From Hyphomonadaceae bacterium (GTDB taxonomy: Bacteria; Pseudomonadota; Alphaproteobacteria; Rhizobiales; Hyphomicrobiaceae), in the NCBI GenBank assembly GCA_019747815.1, contig JAIEQJ010000002.1, forward strand, positions 62,001-126,000: 64,000 nt of DNA, read 5' to 3'. Below, one piece after another: positions 24,424 to 33,700 of this stretch. Positions within the stretch are counted from its first letter, which is position 1; each line of letters begins with the position of its first letter. Below the pieces are notes generated by a model that saw only the letters and a program-made list of their open reading frames with translations, searched no databases and was not told the origin of the DNA. The position numbers and the translations under genes are program-made.

Positions 24424-25617
24424 ATGTCAGGTTTCCATGGTCTCTTCATTCCCGGCCCAACCAACATGCCGTTCAGCGTACGGCAGGCCATGGACATTCC
24501 GCTCGAGGATCAGCGCGCGCCGGATTTCCCGGCCTTTACGCTGCCCCTGTTCCGCGACCTGAAGAAAGTCTTCAAGACCGAGAAGGGACAGGTGTTCCTG
24601 TTTCCGGCTTCCGGCACCGGCGGCTGGGAGGCCGCGATCACCAACACGCTCTCGCCGGGCGACAAGGTGCTGCTCGCCGTTTTCGGCCAGTTCTCGCATT
24701 TGTGGGCTGATCTGTGCCGCCGGCACGGCCTCATCGTCGAAGTGCTCGATGTCGAGTGGGGCGAGGGCGTACCGCTCGAGCGCTGCGCCCAGCGGCTGGA
24801 AGCCGATACCCGGCGCGAGATCAAGGCCGTTCTGGTGTGCCACAATGAGACCGCAACCGGCGTGACCAGCGACGTTGCGGGCGTGCGCCGCGCGCTCGAC
24901 GCCTCAAACCATCCCGCGCTGCTGATGGTGGACGGCGTCAGCTCGATCGCCAGCATCGATTTCCGCATGGATGAGTGGGGCGTCGATCTGGCCGTGTCGG
25001 GCTCGCAGAAGGGCTTCATGCTGCCGACGGGCCTGGCGATCGTCGCCGTCAGCCCGAAGGCATTGGAGGCGCACAAGGCCGCCAAGTGCGCGCGCTGCTT
25101 CTTCGACTTCGCCGACATGATCCGCACCAACAAGGACGGCTTCTTCCCGTACACGCCGGCGACCACGCTCATGCGCGGCCTGCGCGCCTCGCTCGACATG
25201 CTGCTGGGGGAGGGCCTCGACAACGTGTTCGCGCGCCATCACCGCCTGGCCGAAGGCGCGCGCCTCGCCGTCGCCGCCTGGGGTCTGACCCTGTGCGCCA
25301 AGGAGTCCAAATGGCATTCCGACACCGTGACCGCGGTGTGCGTGCCCAAGGGCTTCAACAGCGATGACGTGGTGAAGATCGCCTATCATCGCTACCGCAT
25401 GTCGCTGGGCGTCGGGCTGTCCAAGGTCGCGGGCCGCGTGTTCCGCATCGGCCACATCGGCAACGTCAACGAGCTCATGATCCTGCAGGCGCTGGCGGGA
25501 AGCGAGATGGCGATGCGCGACGTCGGCATTCCCGTCGCGGCCGGATCGGGCGTCGCAGCGGCGCAGGAGCACTTCCGCAAGACGGCGCCGAAGATGGAGC
25601 TGAGCAAGGTAGCTTGA
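24424..25617 (+). CDS. Glyoxylate aminotransferase, BhcA/serine-glyoxylate type
   Basis: A 397-residue fold-type I PLP enzyme that transaminates glyoxylate to glycine. Motifs are 'FIPGPTNMP', 'FLFPASGTGGWEAAITNTLSPGDKVL', 'VCHNETATGVTSDVAGVRRALDA', 'LMVDGVSSIASIDFRMDEWGVD' and 'VSGSQKGFMLPTGLAIV' (Lys196 is the Schiff-base residue). The 'TGGWE', 'RMDEWGVDLAVSGSQKGFMLP' and 'SGVAAAQEH' stretches look closer to aspartate-glyoxylate aminotransferase BhcA than to serine-glyoxylate aminotransferase SgaA, but the amino donor cannot be fixed by eye. GGAGG lies 7 bases before the ATG. It is divergent from a BhcR-like regulator; bhcBCD do not follow. Confidence 0.85.
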   Translation: MSGFHGLFIPGPTNMPFSVRQAMDIPLEDQRAPDFPAFTLPLFRDLKKVFKTEKGQVFLFPASGTGGWEAAITNTLSPGDKVLLAVFGQFSHLWADLCRRHGLIVEVLDVEWGEGVPLERCAQRLEADTRREIKAVLVCHNETATGVTSDVAGVRRALDASNHPALLMVDGVSSIASIDFRMDEWGVDLAVSGSQKGFMLPTGLAIVAVSPKALEAHKAAKCARCFFDFADMIRTNKDGFFPYTPATTLMRGLRASLDMLLGEGLDNVFARHHRLAEGARLAVAAWGLTLCAKESKWHSDTVTAVCVPKGFNSDDVVKIAYHRYRMSLGVGLSKVAGRVFRIGHIGNVNELMILQALAGSEMAMRDVGIPVAAGSGVAAAQEHFRKTAPKMELSKVA

Positions 25618-25633
25618 ACGCGAGGCGGCGGGG

Positions 25634-27952
25634 TCACCCCGCCGCCACCTTGTGCTTCCAAACCTTGCGCACCAGCATGATGAGGCCGGGCAGGAACACG
25701 AGGTCGGCCAGCAGCGAGGCGACCAGCGTCATTCCGCACACGAGGCCGAAGATGCGCAGGGAGGGCAGGTCGGAGAACACCGTCACACCCAGCCCGAACG
25801 CCAGCACAAGCGTCGTCAGGATGATGGCCGGACCCACCAGCACGCGCGCGTTGCGGATCGCCACATCGGCACGCGGCTCCTTGCGCTCCTCCAGGCTCAG
25901 ACGGTTGAAGAAGTGGATGAGCGAGTCGATGGCCAGACCGAACACCACCAGCAGCGCCACCACGGAGGCGAACTCCAGCCCGCCGCCGATGGCCCACAGG
26001 ATCGCGCCCGACGCGACCACCGGATAGAGCCCGGGCAGCAGGCTGACGAGGCCGACGAACCCCGACCGGAACGCGATCGCCAGCAGGATTGCCGCAAACG
26101 CCACGCACAGCGGCAGGGCTTCATTGAGCTGGGAGATCATGCGCGCGCTGTTGCGGGCGGCGATCGCGGGCAGACCGGTGACGGAGATGCGGAAATCCGG
26201 ATGCTGTTTGCGCACGGGGTCAAGGGCCTCATCGATCTTCTCGACCACGGGCAGAATGCGGCTTGAATCAACGTCCGGCAGGCGGCCCGTCACCAGCACC
26301 GCATCGCCCTCCTTGGCGATGAAGCGGCGCACCAGATGCTCGGGCAGATAGCCCACGTATTTTTGCACCGTCGCGGGGTTGTCGTCGCCGGCCTCCTTGA
26401 GCCAGCGGCGCAGGCTCTCGAGCGACCACACGTTGCCGAGGCCGGCCTCCTTCTCCAGCACCCCGTGCGCCTTGGCGATCACCTCCATGGGGCCTGCGGA
26501 AAAGAGCGATGCGCCCGTCTTCCACTCGACCATCACGTGCACCGGGTTGGCGCCCGTCAATTTCTGGTCGATGCGGGCGGTGGCCCCCAGGGCCTGCTCG
26601 CGATCGGGCACCTGGTCGGCCAGGCGGTAGCGGGGCTCGAGTTGCAGGTAGGCATAAGTGAGAAACACGAATGAGATGAGCGCAACCGCCGTGGTCAGGA
26701 AGGGCCAATGCACCACCCGGTCGACGATCCAGCCCACCAGCTTGCCGAGGCCGTCCATCAGCCCGTCAGCGGGGGAACGATCTCTGGCGAGCTTGGCTTC
26801 GTTGCGGATCAGGTACATGCCCATCAGCGGCAGCACCAGCATGACGGCCACGAAGGAGATGCAGACCGCCAGCGCGCCGGCCATGCCGAAGGTGCGGATC
26901 AGCGCCGATTGCGAGAACAGCAGCGCGCCGAACGACAGCAGCGCGGTGCCATGCGCCAGCACGCACGCCGGGCCCACGACACGCACCGCGAACCGGACCG
27001 CCTCGCCCTTGGTATCACCCTCGCGCAGACGAATGCGGATCGCCGAAACCATCTGCATGCTATCGGCGAAGCCCATCACCATCACGAGCGGCGTCATGAC
27101 GTTGAGGAACAGATTGAGCTTGACGCCGAGCCAGCCGAGCAGCCCCAGCGACCACAGCACCGCCAGCACCGGCGGCAGCGCCGCCAGCAGCATCAGCGAT
27201 ACGCGCTTGAAGAAGATGACGGCGATGGTCGCGCCGAACAGCAGCCCCAGCCCGTTGTAGATGATCTGGTCGCGCTCCACCGCGTTGCGGATCTCGAGCT
27301 GCATGACGGGTGCGCCGGTCAAATGCGATTTGAGCCCGACGCCGGAAAGCTCCTTGCGCAGAACCTCGTTGATGGTGCTGATGATCTGCTTGGCGCCCAG
27401 CTCCCGCACGGCGGCGCGATCGAGCGCGAGCACGGCCAGGGCCAGCTCACCGTCATCCGACAGGAACTTGCCGGCGACGATATCGTTGGCCTTGAGCGCG
27501 GCGATGATGGCGTCGTACGCCGGCCCGTCGGGGAGATCATCGGGCACGATGGGTGCGGCATAGCCCGTGGCATCCGGCTTGCCGCGCGCGGACAGCATCG
27601 ACACGATGCCATCCACCCCGGTTTCCAGCTGCAGATCGATGATGGCGCGACGAAACGCCTCGATCTGCGGCTTCTTGAGCAGGTCCTTGCCCTCGACCAC
27701 CACCAGCACGTCGTACTCGCTCGACGGGAAGCGCCGGTCGATCTCCTCATAGCGGCGGAACTCTTCCGTGTCGGTGCGGAAGAGCTCGGAAAGCGAATCG
27801 TCGACCTTCAACCGCGACAGGCCCCACGCGGCCAGGATCGATACGAGCGCAATCAACACCAACGTGACGCGCGGCCAGGCGAGGCCGACCAGACCGGTTC
27901 GTTCCAGACCGAACGCAAAAGAGCGTCGCGGCGCGTCCGCTGTGGCGTCCAT
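25634..27952 (-). CDS. RND-superfamily exporter, MMPL type
   Basis: A 772-residue membrane protein with twelve predicted spans in two halves. Each half has one helix, a periplasmic loop of about 200 residues, then five helices. Typical segments are 'LSRLKVDDSLSELFRTDTEEFR', 'VVEGKDLL', 'VMTPLVMVMGFADSMQMVSAI' and 'VALLVVFGLAIDSLIHFFNRL', the last two carrying the proton-relay region of MMPL/HpnN-like exporters. Such proteins move lipids or hydrophobic compounds across the envelope; cargo is unknown. The ATG at 27952 has GAGGGAG upstream, so the longer frame to 28402, overlapping tusA, is rejected. It is convergent with the aminotransferase. Confidence 0.85.
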   Translation of the reverse strand: MDATADAPRRSFAFGLERTGLVGLAWPRVTLVLIALVSILAAWGLSRLKVDDSLSELFRTDTEEFRRYEEIDRRFPSSEYDVLVVVEGKDLLKKPQIEAFRRAIIDLQLETGVDGIVSMLSARGKPDATGYAAPIVPDDLPDGPAYDAIIAALKANDIVAGKFLSDDGELALAVLALDRAAVRELGAKQIISTINEVLRKELSGVGLKSHLTGAPVMQLEIRNAVERDQIIYNGLGLLFGATIAVIFFKRVSLMLLAALPPVLAVLWSLGLLGWLGVKLNLFLNVMTPLVMVMGFADSMQMVSAIRIRLREGDTKGEAVRFAVRVVGPACVLAHGTALLSFGALLFSQSALIRTFGMAGALAVCISFVAVMLVLPLMGMYLIRNEAKLARDRSPADGLMDGLGKLVGWIVDRVVHWPFLTTAVALISFVFLTYAYLQLEPRYRLADQVPDREQALGATARIDQKLTGANPVHVMVEWKTGASLFSAGPMEVIAKAHGVLEKEAGLGNVWSLESLRRWLKEAGDDNPATVQKYVGYLPEHLVRRFIAKEGDAVLVTGRLPDVDSSRILPVVEKIDEALDPVRKQHPDFRISVTGLPAIAARNSARMISQLNEALPLCVAFAAILLAIAFRSGFVGLVSLLPGLYPVVASGAILWAIGGGLEFASVVALLVVFGLAIDSLIHFFNRLSLEERKEPRADVAIRNARVLVGPAIILTTLVLAFGLGVTVFSDLPSLRIFGLVCGMTLVASLLADLVFLPGLIMLVRKVWKHKVAAG

Positions 27953-28165
27953 GAGCTCCCTCGGGTGACTACGCCGGCCCTGCCTTGTTCTTGCCCCGAC
28001 GTGCATGGCGAGGGGCGGAATCTGCGCTCTAGCTATCATGGTGGGGTGCGCGCCGTCACGCGACAAGCTCATCCCCTCGGAGGCGCCGAGGGTGCGGCTC
28101 CGTTGCCACGGGCTCCCATTCATTGATATAGGCTGCGGCTGCAATTTTCCCGCGAAAGGCCACCC

Positions 28166-28411
28166 ATGCCCGACACCACGCCCAAGCCCGACAAGACCAT
28201 GGATTTGAAGGGGCTTGCCTGTCCGTTGCCGATTCTGAAGGCGAAAAAGGCCCTGTCCGAGCTGCCCAAGGGCGGTACGCTGGAAGTGTTCGCGACCGAT
28301 CCGGGTTCGGTTGCCGATTTCACGGCCTTCAGCGAGGCCACCGGCAATCCCCTCATCGAGCACAGCGAGGCCGGCGGCGTCTACCGCTTCGTGCTCCGGC
28401 ACGCGGCGTAG
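28166..28411 (+). CDS. TusA-family sulfurtransferase
   Basis: This 81-residue protein has the TusA fold. 'LDLKGLACPLPIL'-like sequence carries the active Cys19 in the C-P-x-P motif, followed by 'ALSELPKGGTLEVFATDPGSVADF'. TusA proteins carry persulfide sulfur for tRNA thiolation, molybdenum cofactor or sulfur oxidation. It stands alone, so the recipient is unknown. It is divergent from the RND exporter gene. A short TGTCATC/GATGACA hairpin follows its stop. Confidence 0.9.
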   Translation: MPDTTPKPDKTMDLKGLACPLPILKAKKALSELPKGGTLEVFATDPGSVADFTAFSEATGNPLIEHSEAGGVYRFVLRHAA

Positions 28412-28424
28412 AGCCGACCCCTCC

Positions 28425-28450
28425 TGTCATCTCGCAATTTTGGGATGACA
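28425..28450. terminator. TGTCATC/GATGACA hairpin after tusA-like gene
   Basis: TGTCATC (28425-28431) pairs with GATGACA (28444-28450) across 12 bases. There is no T run, so it is a weak terminator or a shortened copy of the dispersed TGTCATCCCGG element. Confidence 0.45.
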
Positions 28451-28470
28451 CGCCAGATGGAGAATAGGCC

Positions 28471-29490
28471 ATGGCGCAGATGCGGTACCGTTTCCTGGGA
28501 TCGAGCGGCATCAAGGTGTCGGAGCTGTGCCTCGGCACCATGATGTTCGGCGGCGCCACCGACCCCGCACAGGCGCGGCGCATCATTGATCGAGCCGCGG
28601 CGGACGGCGTCAATTTCATCGACACCGCCGACGTCTATGCCGATGGCCGCTCCGAGCAAATCGTCGGCCCGGGCATCAAGGAGAACCGCGACCGCTGGGT
28701 CCTGGCCACCAAGGGCGCCCAGCAGATGGGGCCCAACGTCACAGACATGGGCCTTTCGCGCCGTCATCTCGTCCGCGCCGTCGATGCCAGCCTGAAGCGC
28801 CTGCAGGCTGACCACATCGATCTCTACTATATTCATCGCGTCGATCCGCACACGCCCTGGGAGCAGACGATCGCCACCTTCGGCGATCTCATTCGCCAGG
28901 GCAAAATCCGCGAATGGGCGCTCTCCAACGTGCGCGCCTGGCATATCCCGCACGTGGTGCATCTGTGCCGGCAGATGGGCGTGCCGCAGCCCGCCGCGCT
29001 GCAGCCCTACTACAATCTGATGAACCGCCAGCCGGAGACCGAGCTGCTGCCGGCGGCACGTTTCCTCGGCCTGGGCGTCGTGCCCTACAGTCCGCTGGCG
29101 CGCGGTGTACTCAGCGGCAAGTACCGGGCGAACCAGGTGGCGGAACCCGGCAGCCGCGCCGCACGCCAGGACAAGCGCATGCTGGAGGCGGAGTGGCGCC
29201 CGGAAAGCCTTCTCATCGCCGAGAAGCTGAAGGCTCACGCCGAGGCGCGCGGCACGACGCTGGTGCACTGGGCGACGGCCTGGGTCCTCAACAACAGCGC
29301 CGTCACGTCGGCGATTGCCGGCCCGCGCACGCTCGAGCAGTGGACGAGCTACCTCGGCGCACTTGACTACGCATGGACCGCGGATGATGAGGCGCTTGCC
29401 GACAGCCTCGTGCCGCCGGGACATCCTTCGACACCAGGTTTCACCGATCCGGCCTACCCCATCGAAGGCCGTTTCCCGGCAATTGGATAG
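28471..29490 (+). CDS. Aldo/keto reductase
   Basis: A 339-residue NADPH-dependent reductase of the AKR superfamily. The start 'RYRFLGSSGIKVSELCLGTM' and 'FIDTADVYADGRSE' (catalytic Asp and Tyr) are followed by the active-site Lys in 'LATKG' and the His in 'DLYYIHRVDP'. 'SNVRAWHI', 'LQPYYNLMNRQPE', 'YSPLARGVLSGKY' and 'IAGPRTLEQ' complete the barrel. The layout matches the large AKR group (YajO or AKR11/12-like). The next gene, an FMN alpha-hydroxyacid oxidase, begins 16 bases later, so the pair may process related hydroxy or keto acids. Confidence 0.9.
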   Translation: MAQMRYRFLGSSGIKVSELCLGTMMFGGATDPAQARRIIDRAAADGVNFIDTADVYADGRSEQIVGPGIKENRDRWVLATKGAQQMGPNVTDMGLSRRHLVRAVDASLKRLQADHIDLYYIHRVDPHTPWEQTIATFGDLIRQGKIREWALSNVRAWHIPHVVHLCRQMGVPQPAALQPYYNLMNRQPETELLPAARFLGLGVVPYSPLARGVLSGKYRANQVAEPGSRAARQDKRMLEAEWRPESLLIAEKLKAHAEARGTTLVHWATAWVLNNSAVTSAIAGPRTLEQWTSYLGALDYAWTADDEALADSLVPPGHPSTPGFTDPAYPIEGRFPAIG

Positions 29491-29506
29491 GCAGGAGCAC
29501 CTCGGG

Positions 29507-30703
29507 TTGGAACACGCCATCAATATCGACGATCTGCGCAGGCTGGCGAAGCGGCGGCTGCCCAAAATCGCCTACGACTTCATCGAGGGCGGCCTCGAGG
29601 ACGAGCGCGGGATTGCCCGCAACGAGCGCGCCTTTGCCAAATTCGACCTGGTCCCGCGCTATGGCCTCGAGGTGTCGAGCTGCGACCAATCGACCGTGCT
29701 GTTCGGGCGCACCTATGCCGGCCCGCTCGGCATCGCGCCCACCGGACTGGCAGGGCTGTTCCGCGCCGGCGCCGACCTGATGCTGGCCGAGGCCGCCAAG
29801 ACCGCCAACGTGCCCTTCATCATGTCGGGCACCGGCACCGGATTGATCGAGGACCTGGGCCGCCTCGCGCCGGAGCACGGCTGGTATCAGCTCTACGTCG
29901 CGCGCGACCGGTGGATCTCGGAAGACATGATCCGCCGCGTGCGCGACGCCGGCCTTTCCACCCTGGTCGTCACGGTCGACGTTCCGCTCAACTCCAAGCG
30001 CGAGCGCAACCTGCGCAACGGCTTCACGCGCCCGCTCAAGATGACGATGAAGACCAAGCTGGAGGCGCTGCTGCACCCCGTGTGGATGGCCGAGTATCTG
30101 CGCACCGGCATGCCGCTGTTCTCGAACTGGAAGCAGTACGCCCCGCCGGGGTCGTCCACCGCCGAGGTCGCCGATTTCGTCGCCGAGCAGACACCCGTGC
30201 CGGTGCTCTGGCGCGACGTCGAGACCTACCGCCGCCTATGGCCGGGCAAGCTCGTGATCAAGGGCATCATGCATGCCGAGGATGCGGTGCGCTGCGTCGC
30301 CCTCGGCGCCGACGGGATCATGGTGTCGAACCACGGTGGCCGCCAGCTCGACAAGTCGCCTGCGCCCATCGAGGTGCTGCCCGCCATCGCCGCAGCCGTC
30401 GGCGACAAGCTCAGCGTGATGTTCGACAGCGGCATCCGGCGTGGTTCGGATGCGGTGGTGGCGCTCTGCCTTGGCGCCAAGTACGTCTTCGTCGGCCGTG
30501 CGACCCTCTACGGCGTGGCCGCCGGCGCAACCGCAGGAGCCACGCGGGCGCTCGACATCTTCAGGGACGAGATCGGCCGCACCATGATGCAGATGGGCGC
30601 GCCGGATATCCGCAGCCTCGGCCCGCAGTTCCTGAGCTGGGACTTGGATTTGTCGAGGCGCAATGCGCCTGGCCTGCCAGCTGACGGCATGCGCCGCAGC
30701 TAG
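29507..30703 (+). CDS. FMN-dependent alpha-hydroxyacid oxidoreductase
   Basis: This 398-residue enzyme of the LldD/glycolate oxidase family oxidises an L-2-hydroxy acid. It opens 'INIDDLRRLAKRRLPKIAYDFIEGG', and has 'GPLGIAPTGLAGLFRAGAD', 'WYQLYVARDR', the FMN-contacting 'VIKGIMHAEDAVRC' with Lys, the catalytic His in 'VSNHGGRQLD', and 'VMFDSGIRRGSDAVVALCLGAKYVFVGR'. The start is the TTG at 29507: AGGAG lies 9 bases before it and the protein then begins where the family does. L-lactate, glycolate or mandelate are possible substrates. It is the second gene of an operon with the aldo/keto reductase. Confidence 0.9.
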   Translation: MEHAINIDDLRRLAKRRLPKIAYDFIEGGLEDERGIARNERAFAKFDLVPRYGLEVSSCDQSTVLFGRTYAGPLGIAPTGLAGLFRAGADLMLAEAAKTANVPFIMSGTGTGLIEDLGRLAPEHGWYQLYVARDRWISEDMIRRVRDAGLSTLVVTVDVPLNSKRERNLRNGFTRPLKMTMKTKLEALLHPVWMAEYLRTGMPLFSNWKQYAPPGSSTAEVADFVAEQTPVPVLWRDVETYRRLWPGKLVIKGIMHAEDAVRCVALGADGIMVSNHGGRQLDKSPAPIEVLPAIAAAVGDKLSVMFDSGIRRGSDAVVALCLGAKYVFVGRATLYGVAAGATAGATRALDIFRDEIGRTMMQMGAPDIRSLGPQFLSWDLDLSRRNAPGLPADGMRRS

Positions 30704-30763
30704 GCGGCAAGCGGACGGCGAGGCGAGCCGCAGGCGCGGTGTCAGGATGGCGATCCATCGCCC

Positions 30764-33700
30764 TCACTCCCCCACCCCCTGGCTCGCCGCGATCAGATCG
30801 AAATCACCGCCCAGCACGGCATCGAGCCGGCCGCTGCGCCAGGCGCCGTTCATGTTGCGCACCAGCGGCGCCGGATCGCCGCGGTAGCGCCTCACAACCA
30901 TGTGCGGCGGAGCGCCCTGCTGCAGCGCGTCGATGACGGCAAGCCGCAGCTTGTCGGCCGGCAGATCGCCGAGCGGCGCCACAGCGAGCCGCACGCGCGC
31001 CGTAGCCCGGCTGCGGCCTCTGCCGTCCTCGCCCTCCAGCACGTGCAGCCCGGCCTCGCGCGCGAGCTGCCGGTGCGCGCCGAAACCACTGATGAGGAGC
31101 AGCGGCAGGCTCCCCGGAGCGGCGCCGGCGACCTCCCCCAGTTGCATGCGCCGGTTGCGCGCCCAGGCGCGGTACATCTCCAGCACGCGCAAACACCACG
31201 CCCGCGTCTGCTCGCGGTCGCCAGCGCGCTCCAGTGCCGGCTCGACCTGCAGCGCAATCTCGATCGGGCTCACCTCGCGCACATCCCTGAGCCCCTGCGC
31301 GATGAGATAGAGTTGCAGCGCCAGCCGCGACACGAGCTCGCGCGAGGACCGGCCCGACCGTTCCCAACCCTTGGCCAGGCGCCCGCGCAGGGCCTCCGCC
31401 GTGCCGACCGCCGCCTGCACCCGATCCATGAGGGCAAGGCGCGCCAGGATCGCGTGACGATCGGGCCGGGACCAGAAGCCGGCGGCCGCCATGTCCCGCG
31501 CGAGGGCGTATTTGAGCTCCTCCCAGTCCGCGGCAGCAAGCGCTTCGATGATGGCGGCATAGGCGCCGTCCAGTGCCTGCACTTCCGCCGCCGTTCCTTC
31601 CGGCGCCAGGATCATGCCGGGCAATCCCCGCGGCACCTCCGATGCCCCTGCGTTGACCGGGCTGTCGCCGTCGGGGTCCACGAAATCGGCCTGGATGGCG
31701 CGCCCGTCGCTGCGGATGAACACGAACTGGTCGCCTTCCGGAAACCGCTTCTCCACGATGGTCGCGGCCAGCGGCGCAATGACATACTGCTCGATGGCGC
31801 GCTTGAGCGGCCGCGCCCCCATCTCCGGCGAGAAGCCCTTCTCGATCAGGAAGTCTTGCGCGGAGGCCTCCCACTCCACCGCCCACTCGCGATCCTTGAG
31901 GCCGCGCCGCTCCAACACGCGGTTGAGCTCCTTGGCCAGGATGCCGCGCATCAGATCGCGCGTGAGCGGATGGAACACGATCACCTTGTCGAGCCGGTTC
32001 TGGAACTCGGGGCGGAAGGTCTGGCCGATCGCCCGCAGCACGTTGTCGCCGGAATAGGCATCGGCAGCCGGGGCGAAGCCGAGCCCCCCATGGCGATGGC
32101 TGGTGGCGCCGAGGTTGGTGGTCAGAATGATGATACAATGGCGGAAATCCGCCACGTGGCCCAACTGGTCCGTCAGCCGCCCGTCGTCGAACACCTGCAG
32201 GAACAGGTCCCACACCTGCGCATGCGCCTTCTCGAACTCGTCCAGCAGCACGACGGAGAAGGGCTGCTTGCGCACGCGATGGACGAGCGAATCCGCATCG
32301 CCACCCGCCTCGTTGCTGCCGAGGATCTTCAGCGTTGTTTCGGGCGTCTGCAACTCGCTCATGTCGAGGCGAATGAGGCGCTCGGCCGAGCCGAACAGAA
32401 ACTCCGCCGCCGTCTTGGCGAGCTCGGTCTTGCCGGTGCCGGTCGGCCCCGCGAACAGGAACACGCCGATCGGCTTGCCCGGATCGTTGAGGCCGGCCTT
32501 GAGCATGGCGATGCGCTCGACAATGGCATTGACCGCCTCATCCTGACCCATCACGCGGGTGGAGAAATAGGCACGGATGGCGGCGAGGTCGACGCGCTCC
32601 CTGCTGTCGAGGATCGACGCCGGCAACCCCGTGAGCTGCGACAGCGTCAGGATCACGCCATGTGAATCGACCTGAGCGCTGCCGTCCTTGGCCGCGCGGC
32701 CCACCGTGAGCCTGAGGAGGTCGAGCACAGGGCCCGGAAAGCTGCCTGCGCTCAGATACTGCCGCGCGGCGCCGAGCGCCGTCTCCACGCAGGCGGCATC
32801 GATCGCCAACCCCGACGCATCAGACAGTGGCGCGAGCAGCGCCTGCGCCAGCTCCTTGGTTTCCTGCAGCGACAGCGGCTCCAGACGCGCGATCTCGAGC
32901 ACACTGCGCAGCGCCGGCCGCAGGCGCAGCAACCGCGCGGTGCTGGCGGGCGAGGCCTCCGTCCATATCACCAAGCGCCCTGCGGTGACGGCCGGCAGGA
33001 TCTGGTCAAGGATGCTGGCGGCCTGCCCCTGATGCGTGCCGGAAAGCGCGATCTGCAGGATGTCGGGGATGTACCAGATCACTTTCTTAGTGACGCCCAG
33101 CTCTTCAAGCGCCCGCTGGATGCGCCCCTCGAGCTGCCCGAACCACTGCTGGCCTGCCATCAGATCGGCGCCGCCGGCCTCGAACACGGTCCAACCGCTG
33201 CCGTCGAGACGCTGCGCCAGCAGCCGCAGGAACGAGGTCTTGCCCACGCGCGGCTCGCCGCTCACCAGCAGCGAGCGCGCCGGTGCTTCAAGAGATGCCG
33301 CCTCCGCCGCCATGAGCTCATCGCGCCACGGCTCGGGCTCGACCAGCACCGGCATCTCCTTGGCGTCCTTCCAGAAGCGGCCGAACGAGGCAAGGAAGGC
33401 CCGGTCCAGGGTCGTCTGCTGCAAGCGCTGCAGGTCGTTGATCAGCGCCCGCGCATAGGGGTGCGACACGCGCTCCAGAAAGGTTTTGACCACGGTGGCC
33501 GCCGCTGCCGGCGGTGCGGCCTCGCCGAACAGAGGCGCATCGCCAAGCCGCTCGCGCGCGATGAAGTAGTCGCGAAACAACACCGGCAGGATGACGTTGT
33601 CGCACCACCAGTCCTTGGCGCCGACCACCGGCGCGCCGACCGGCGGCCGCGGCTCCACCGCGGCAAGATATTCGAGCGCGTAGTGCATCGGCCAGGGATA

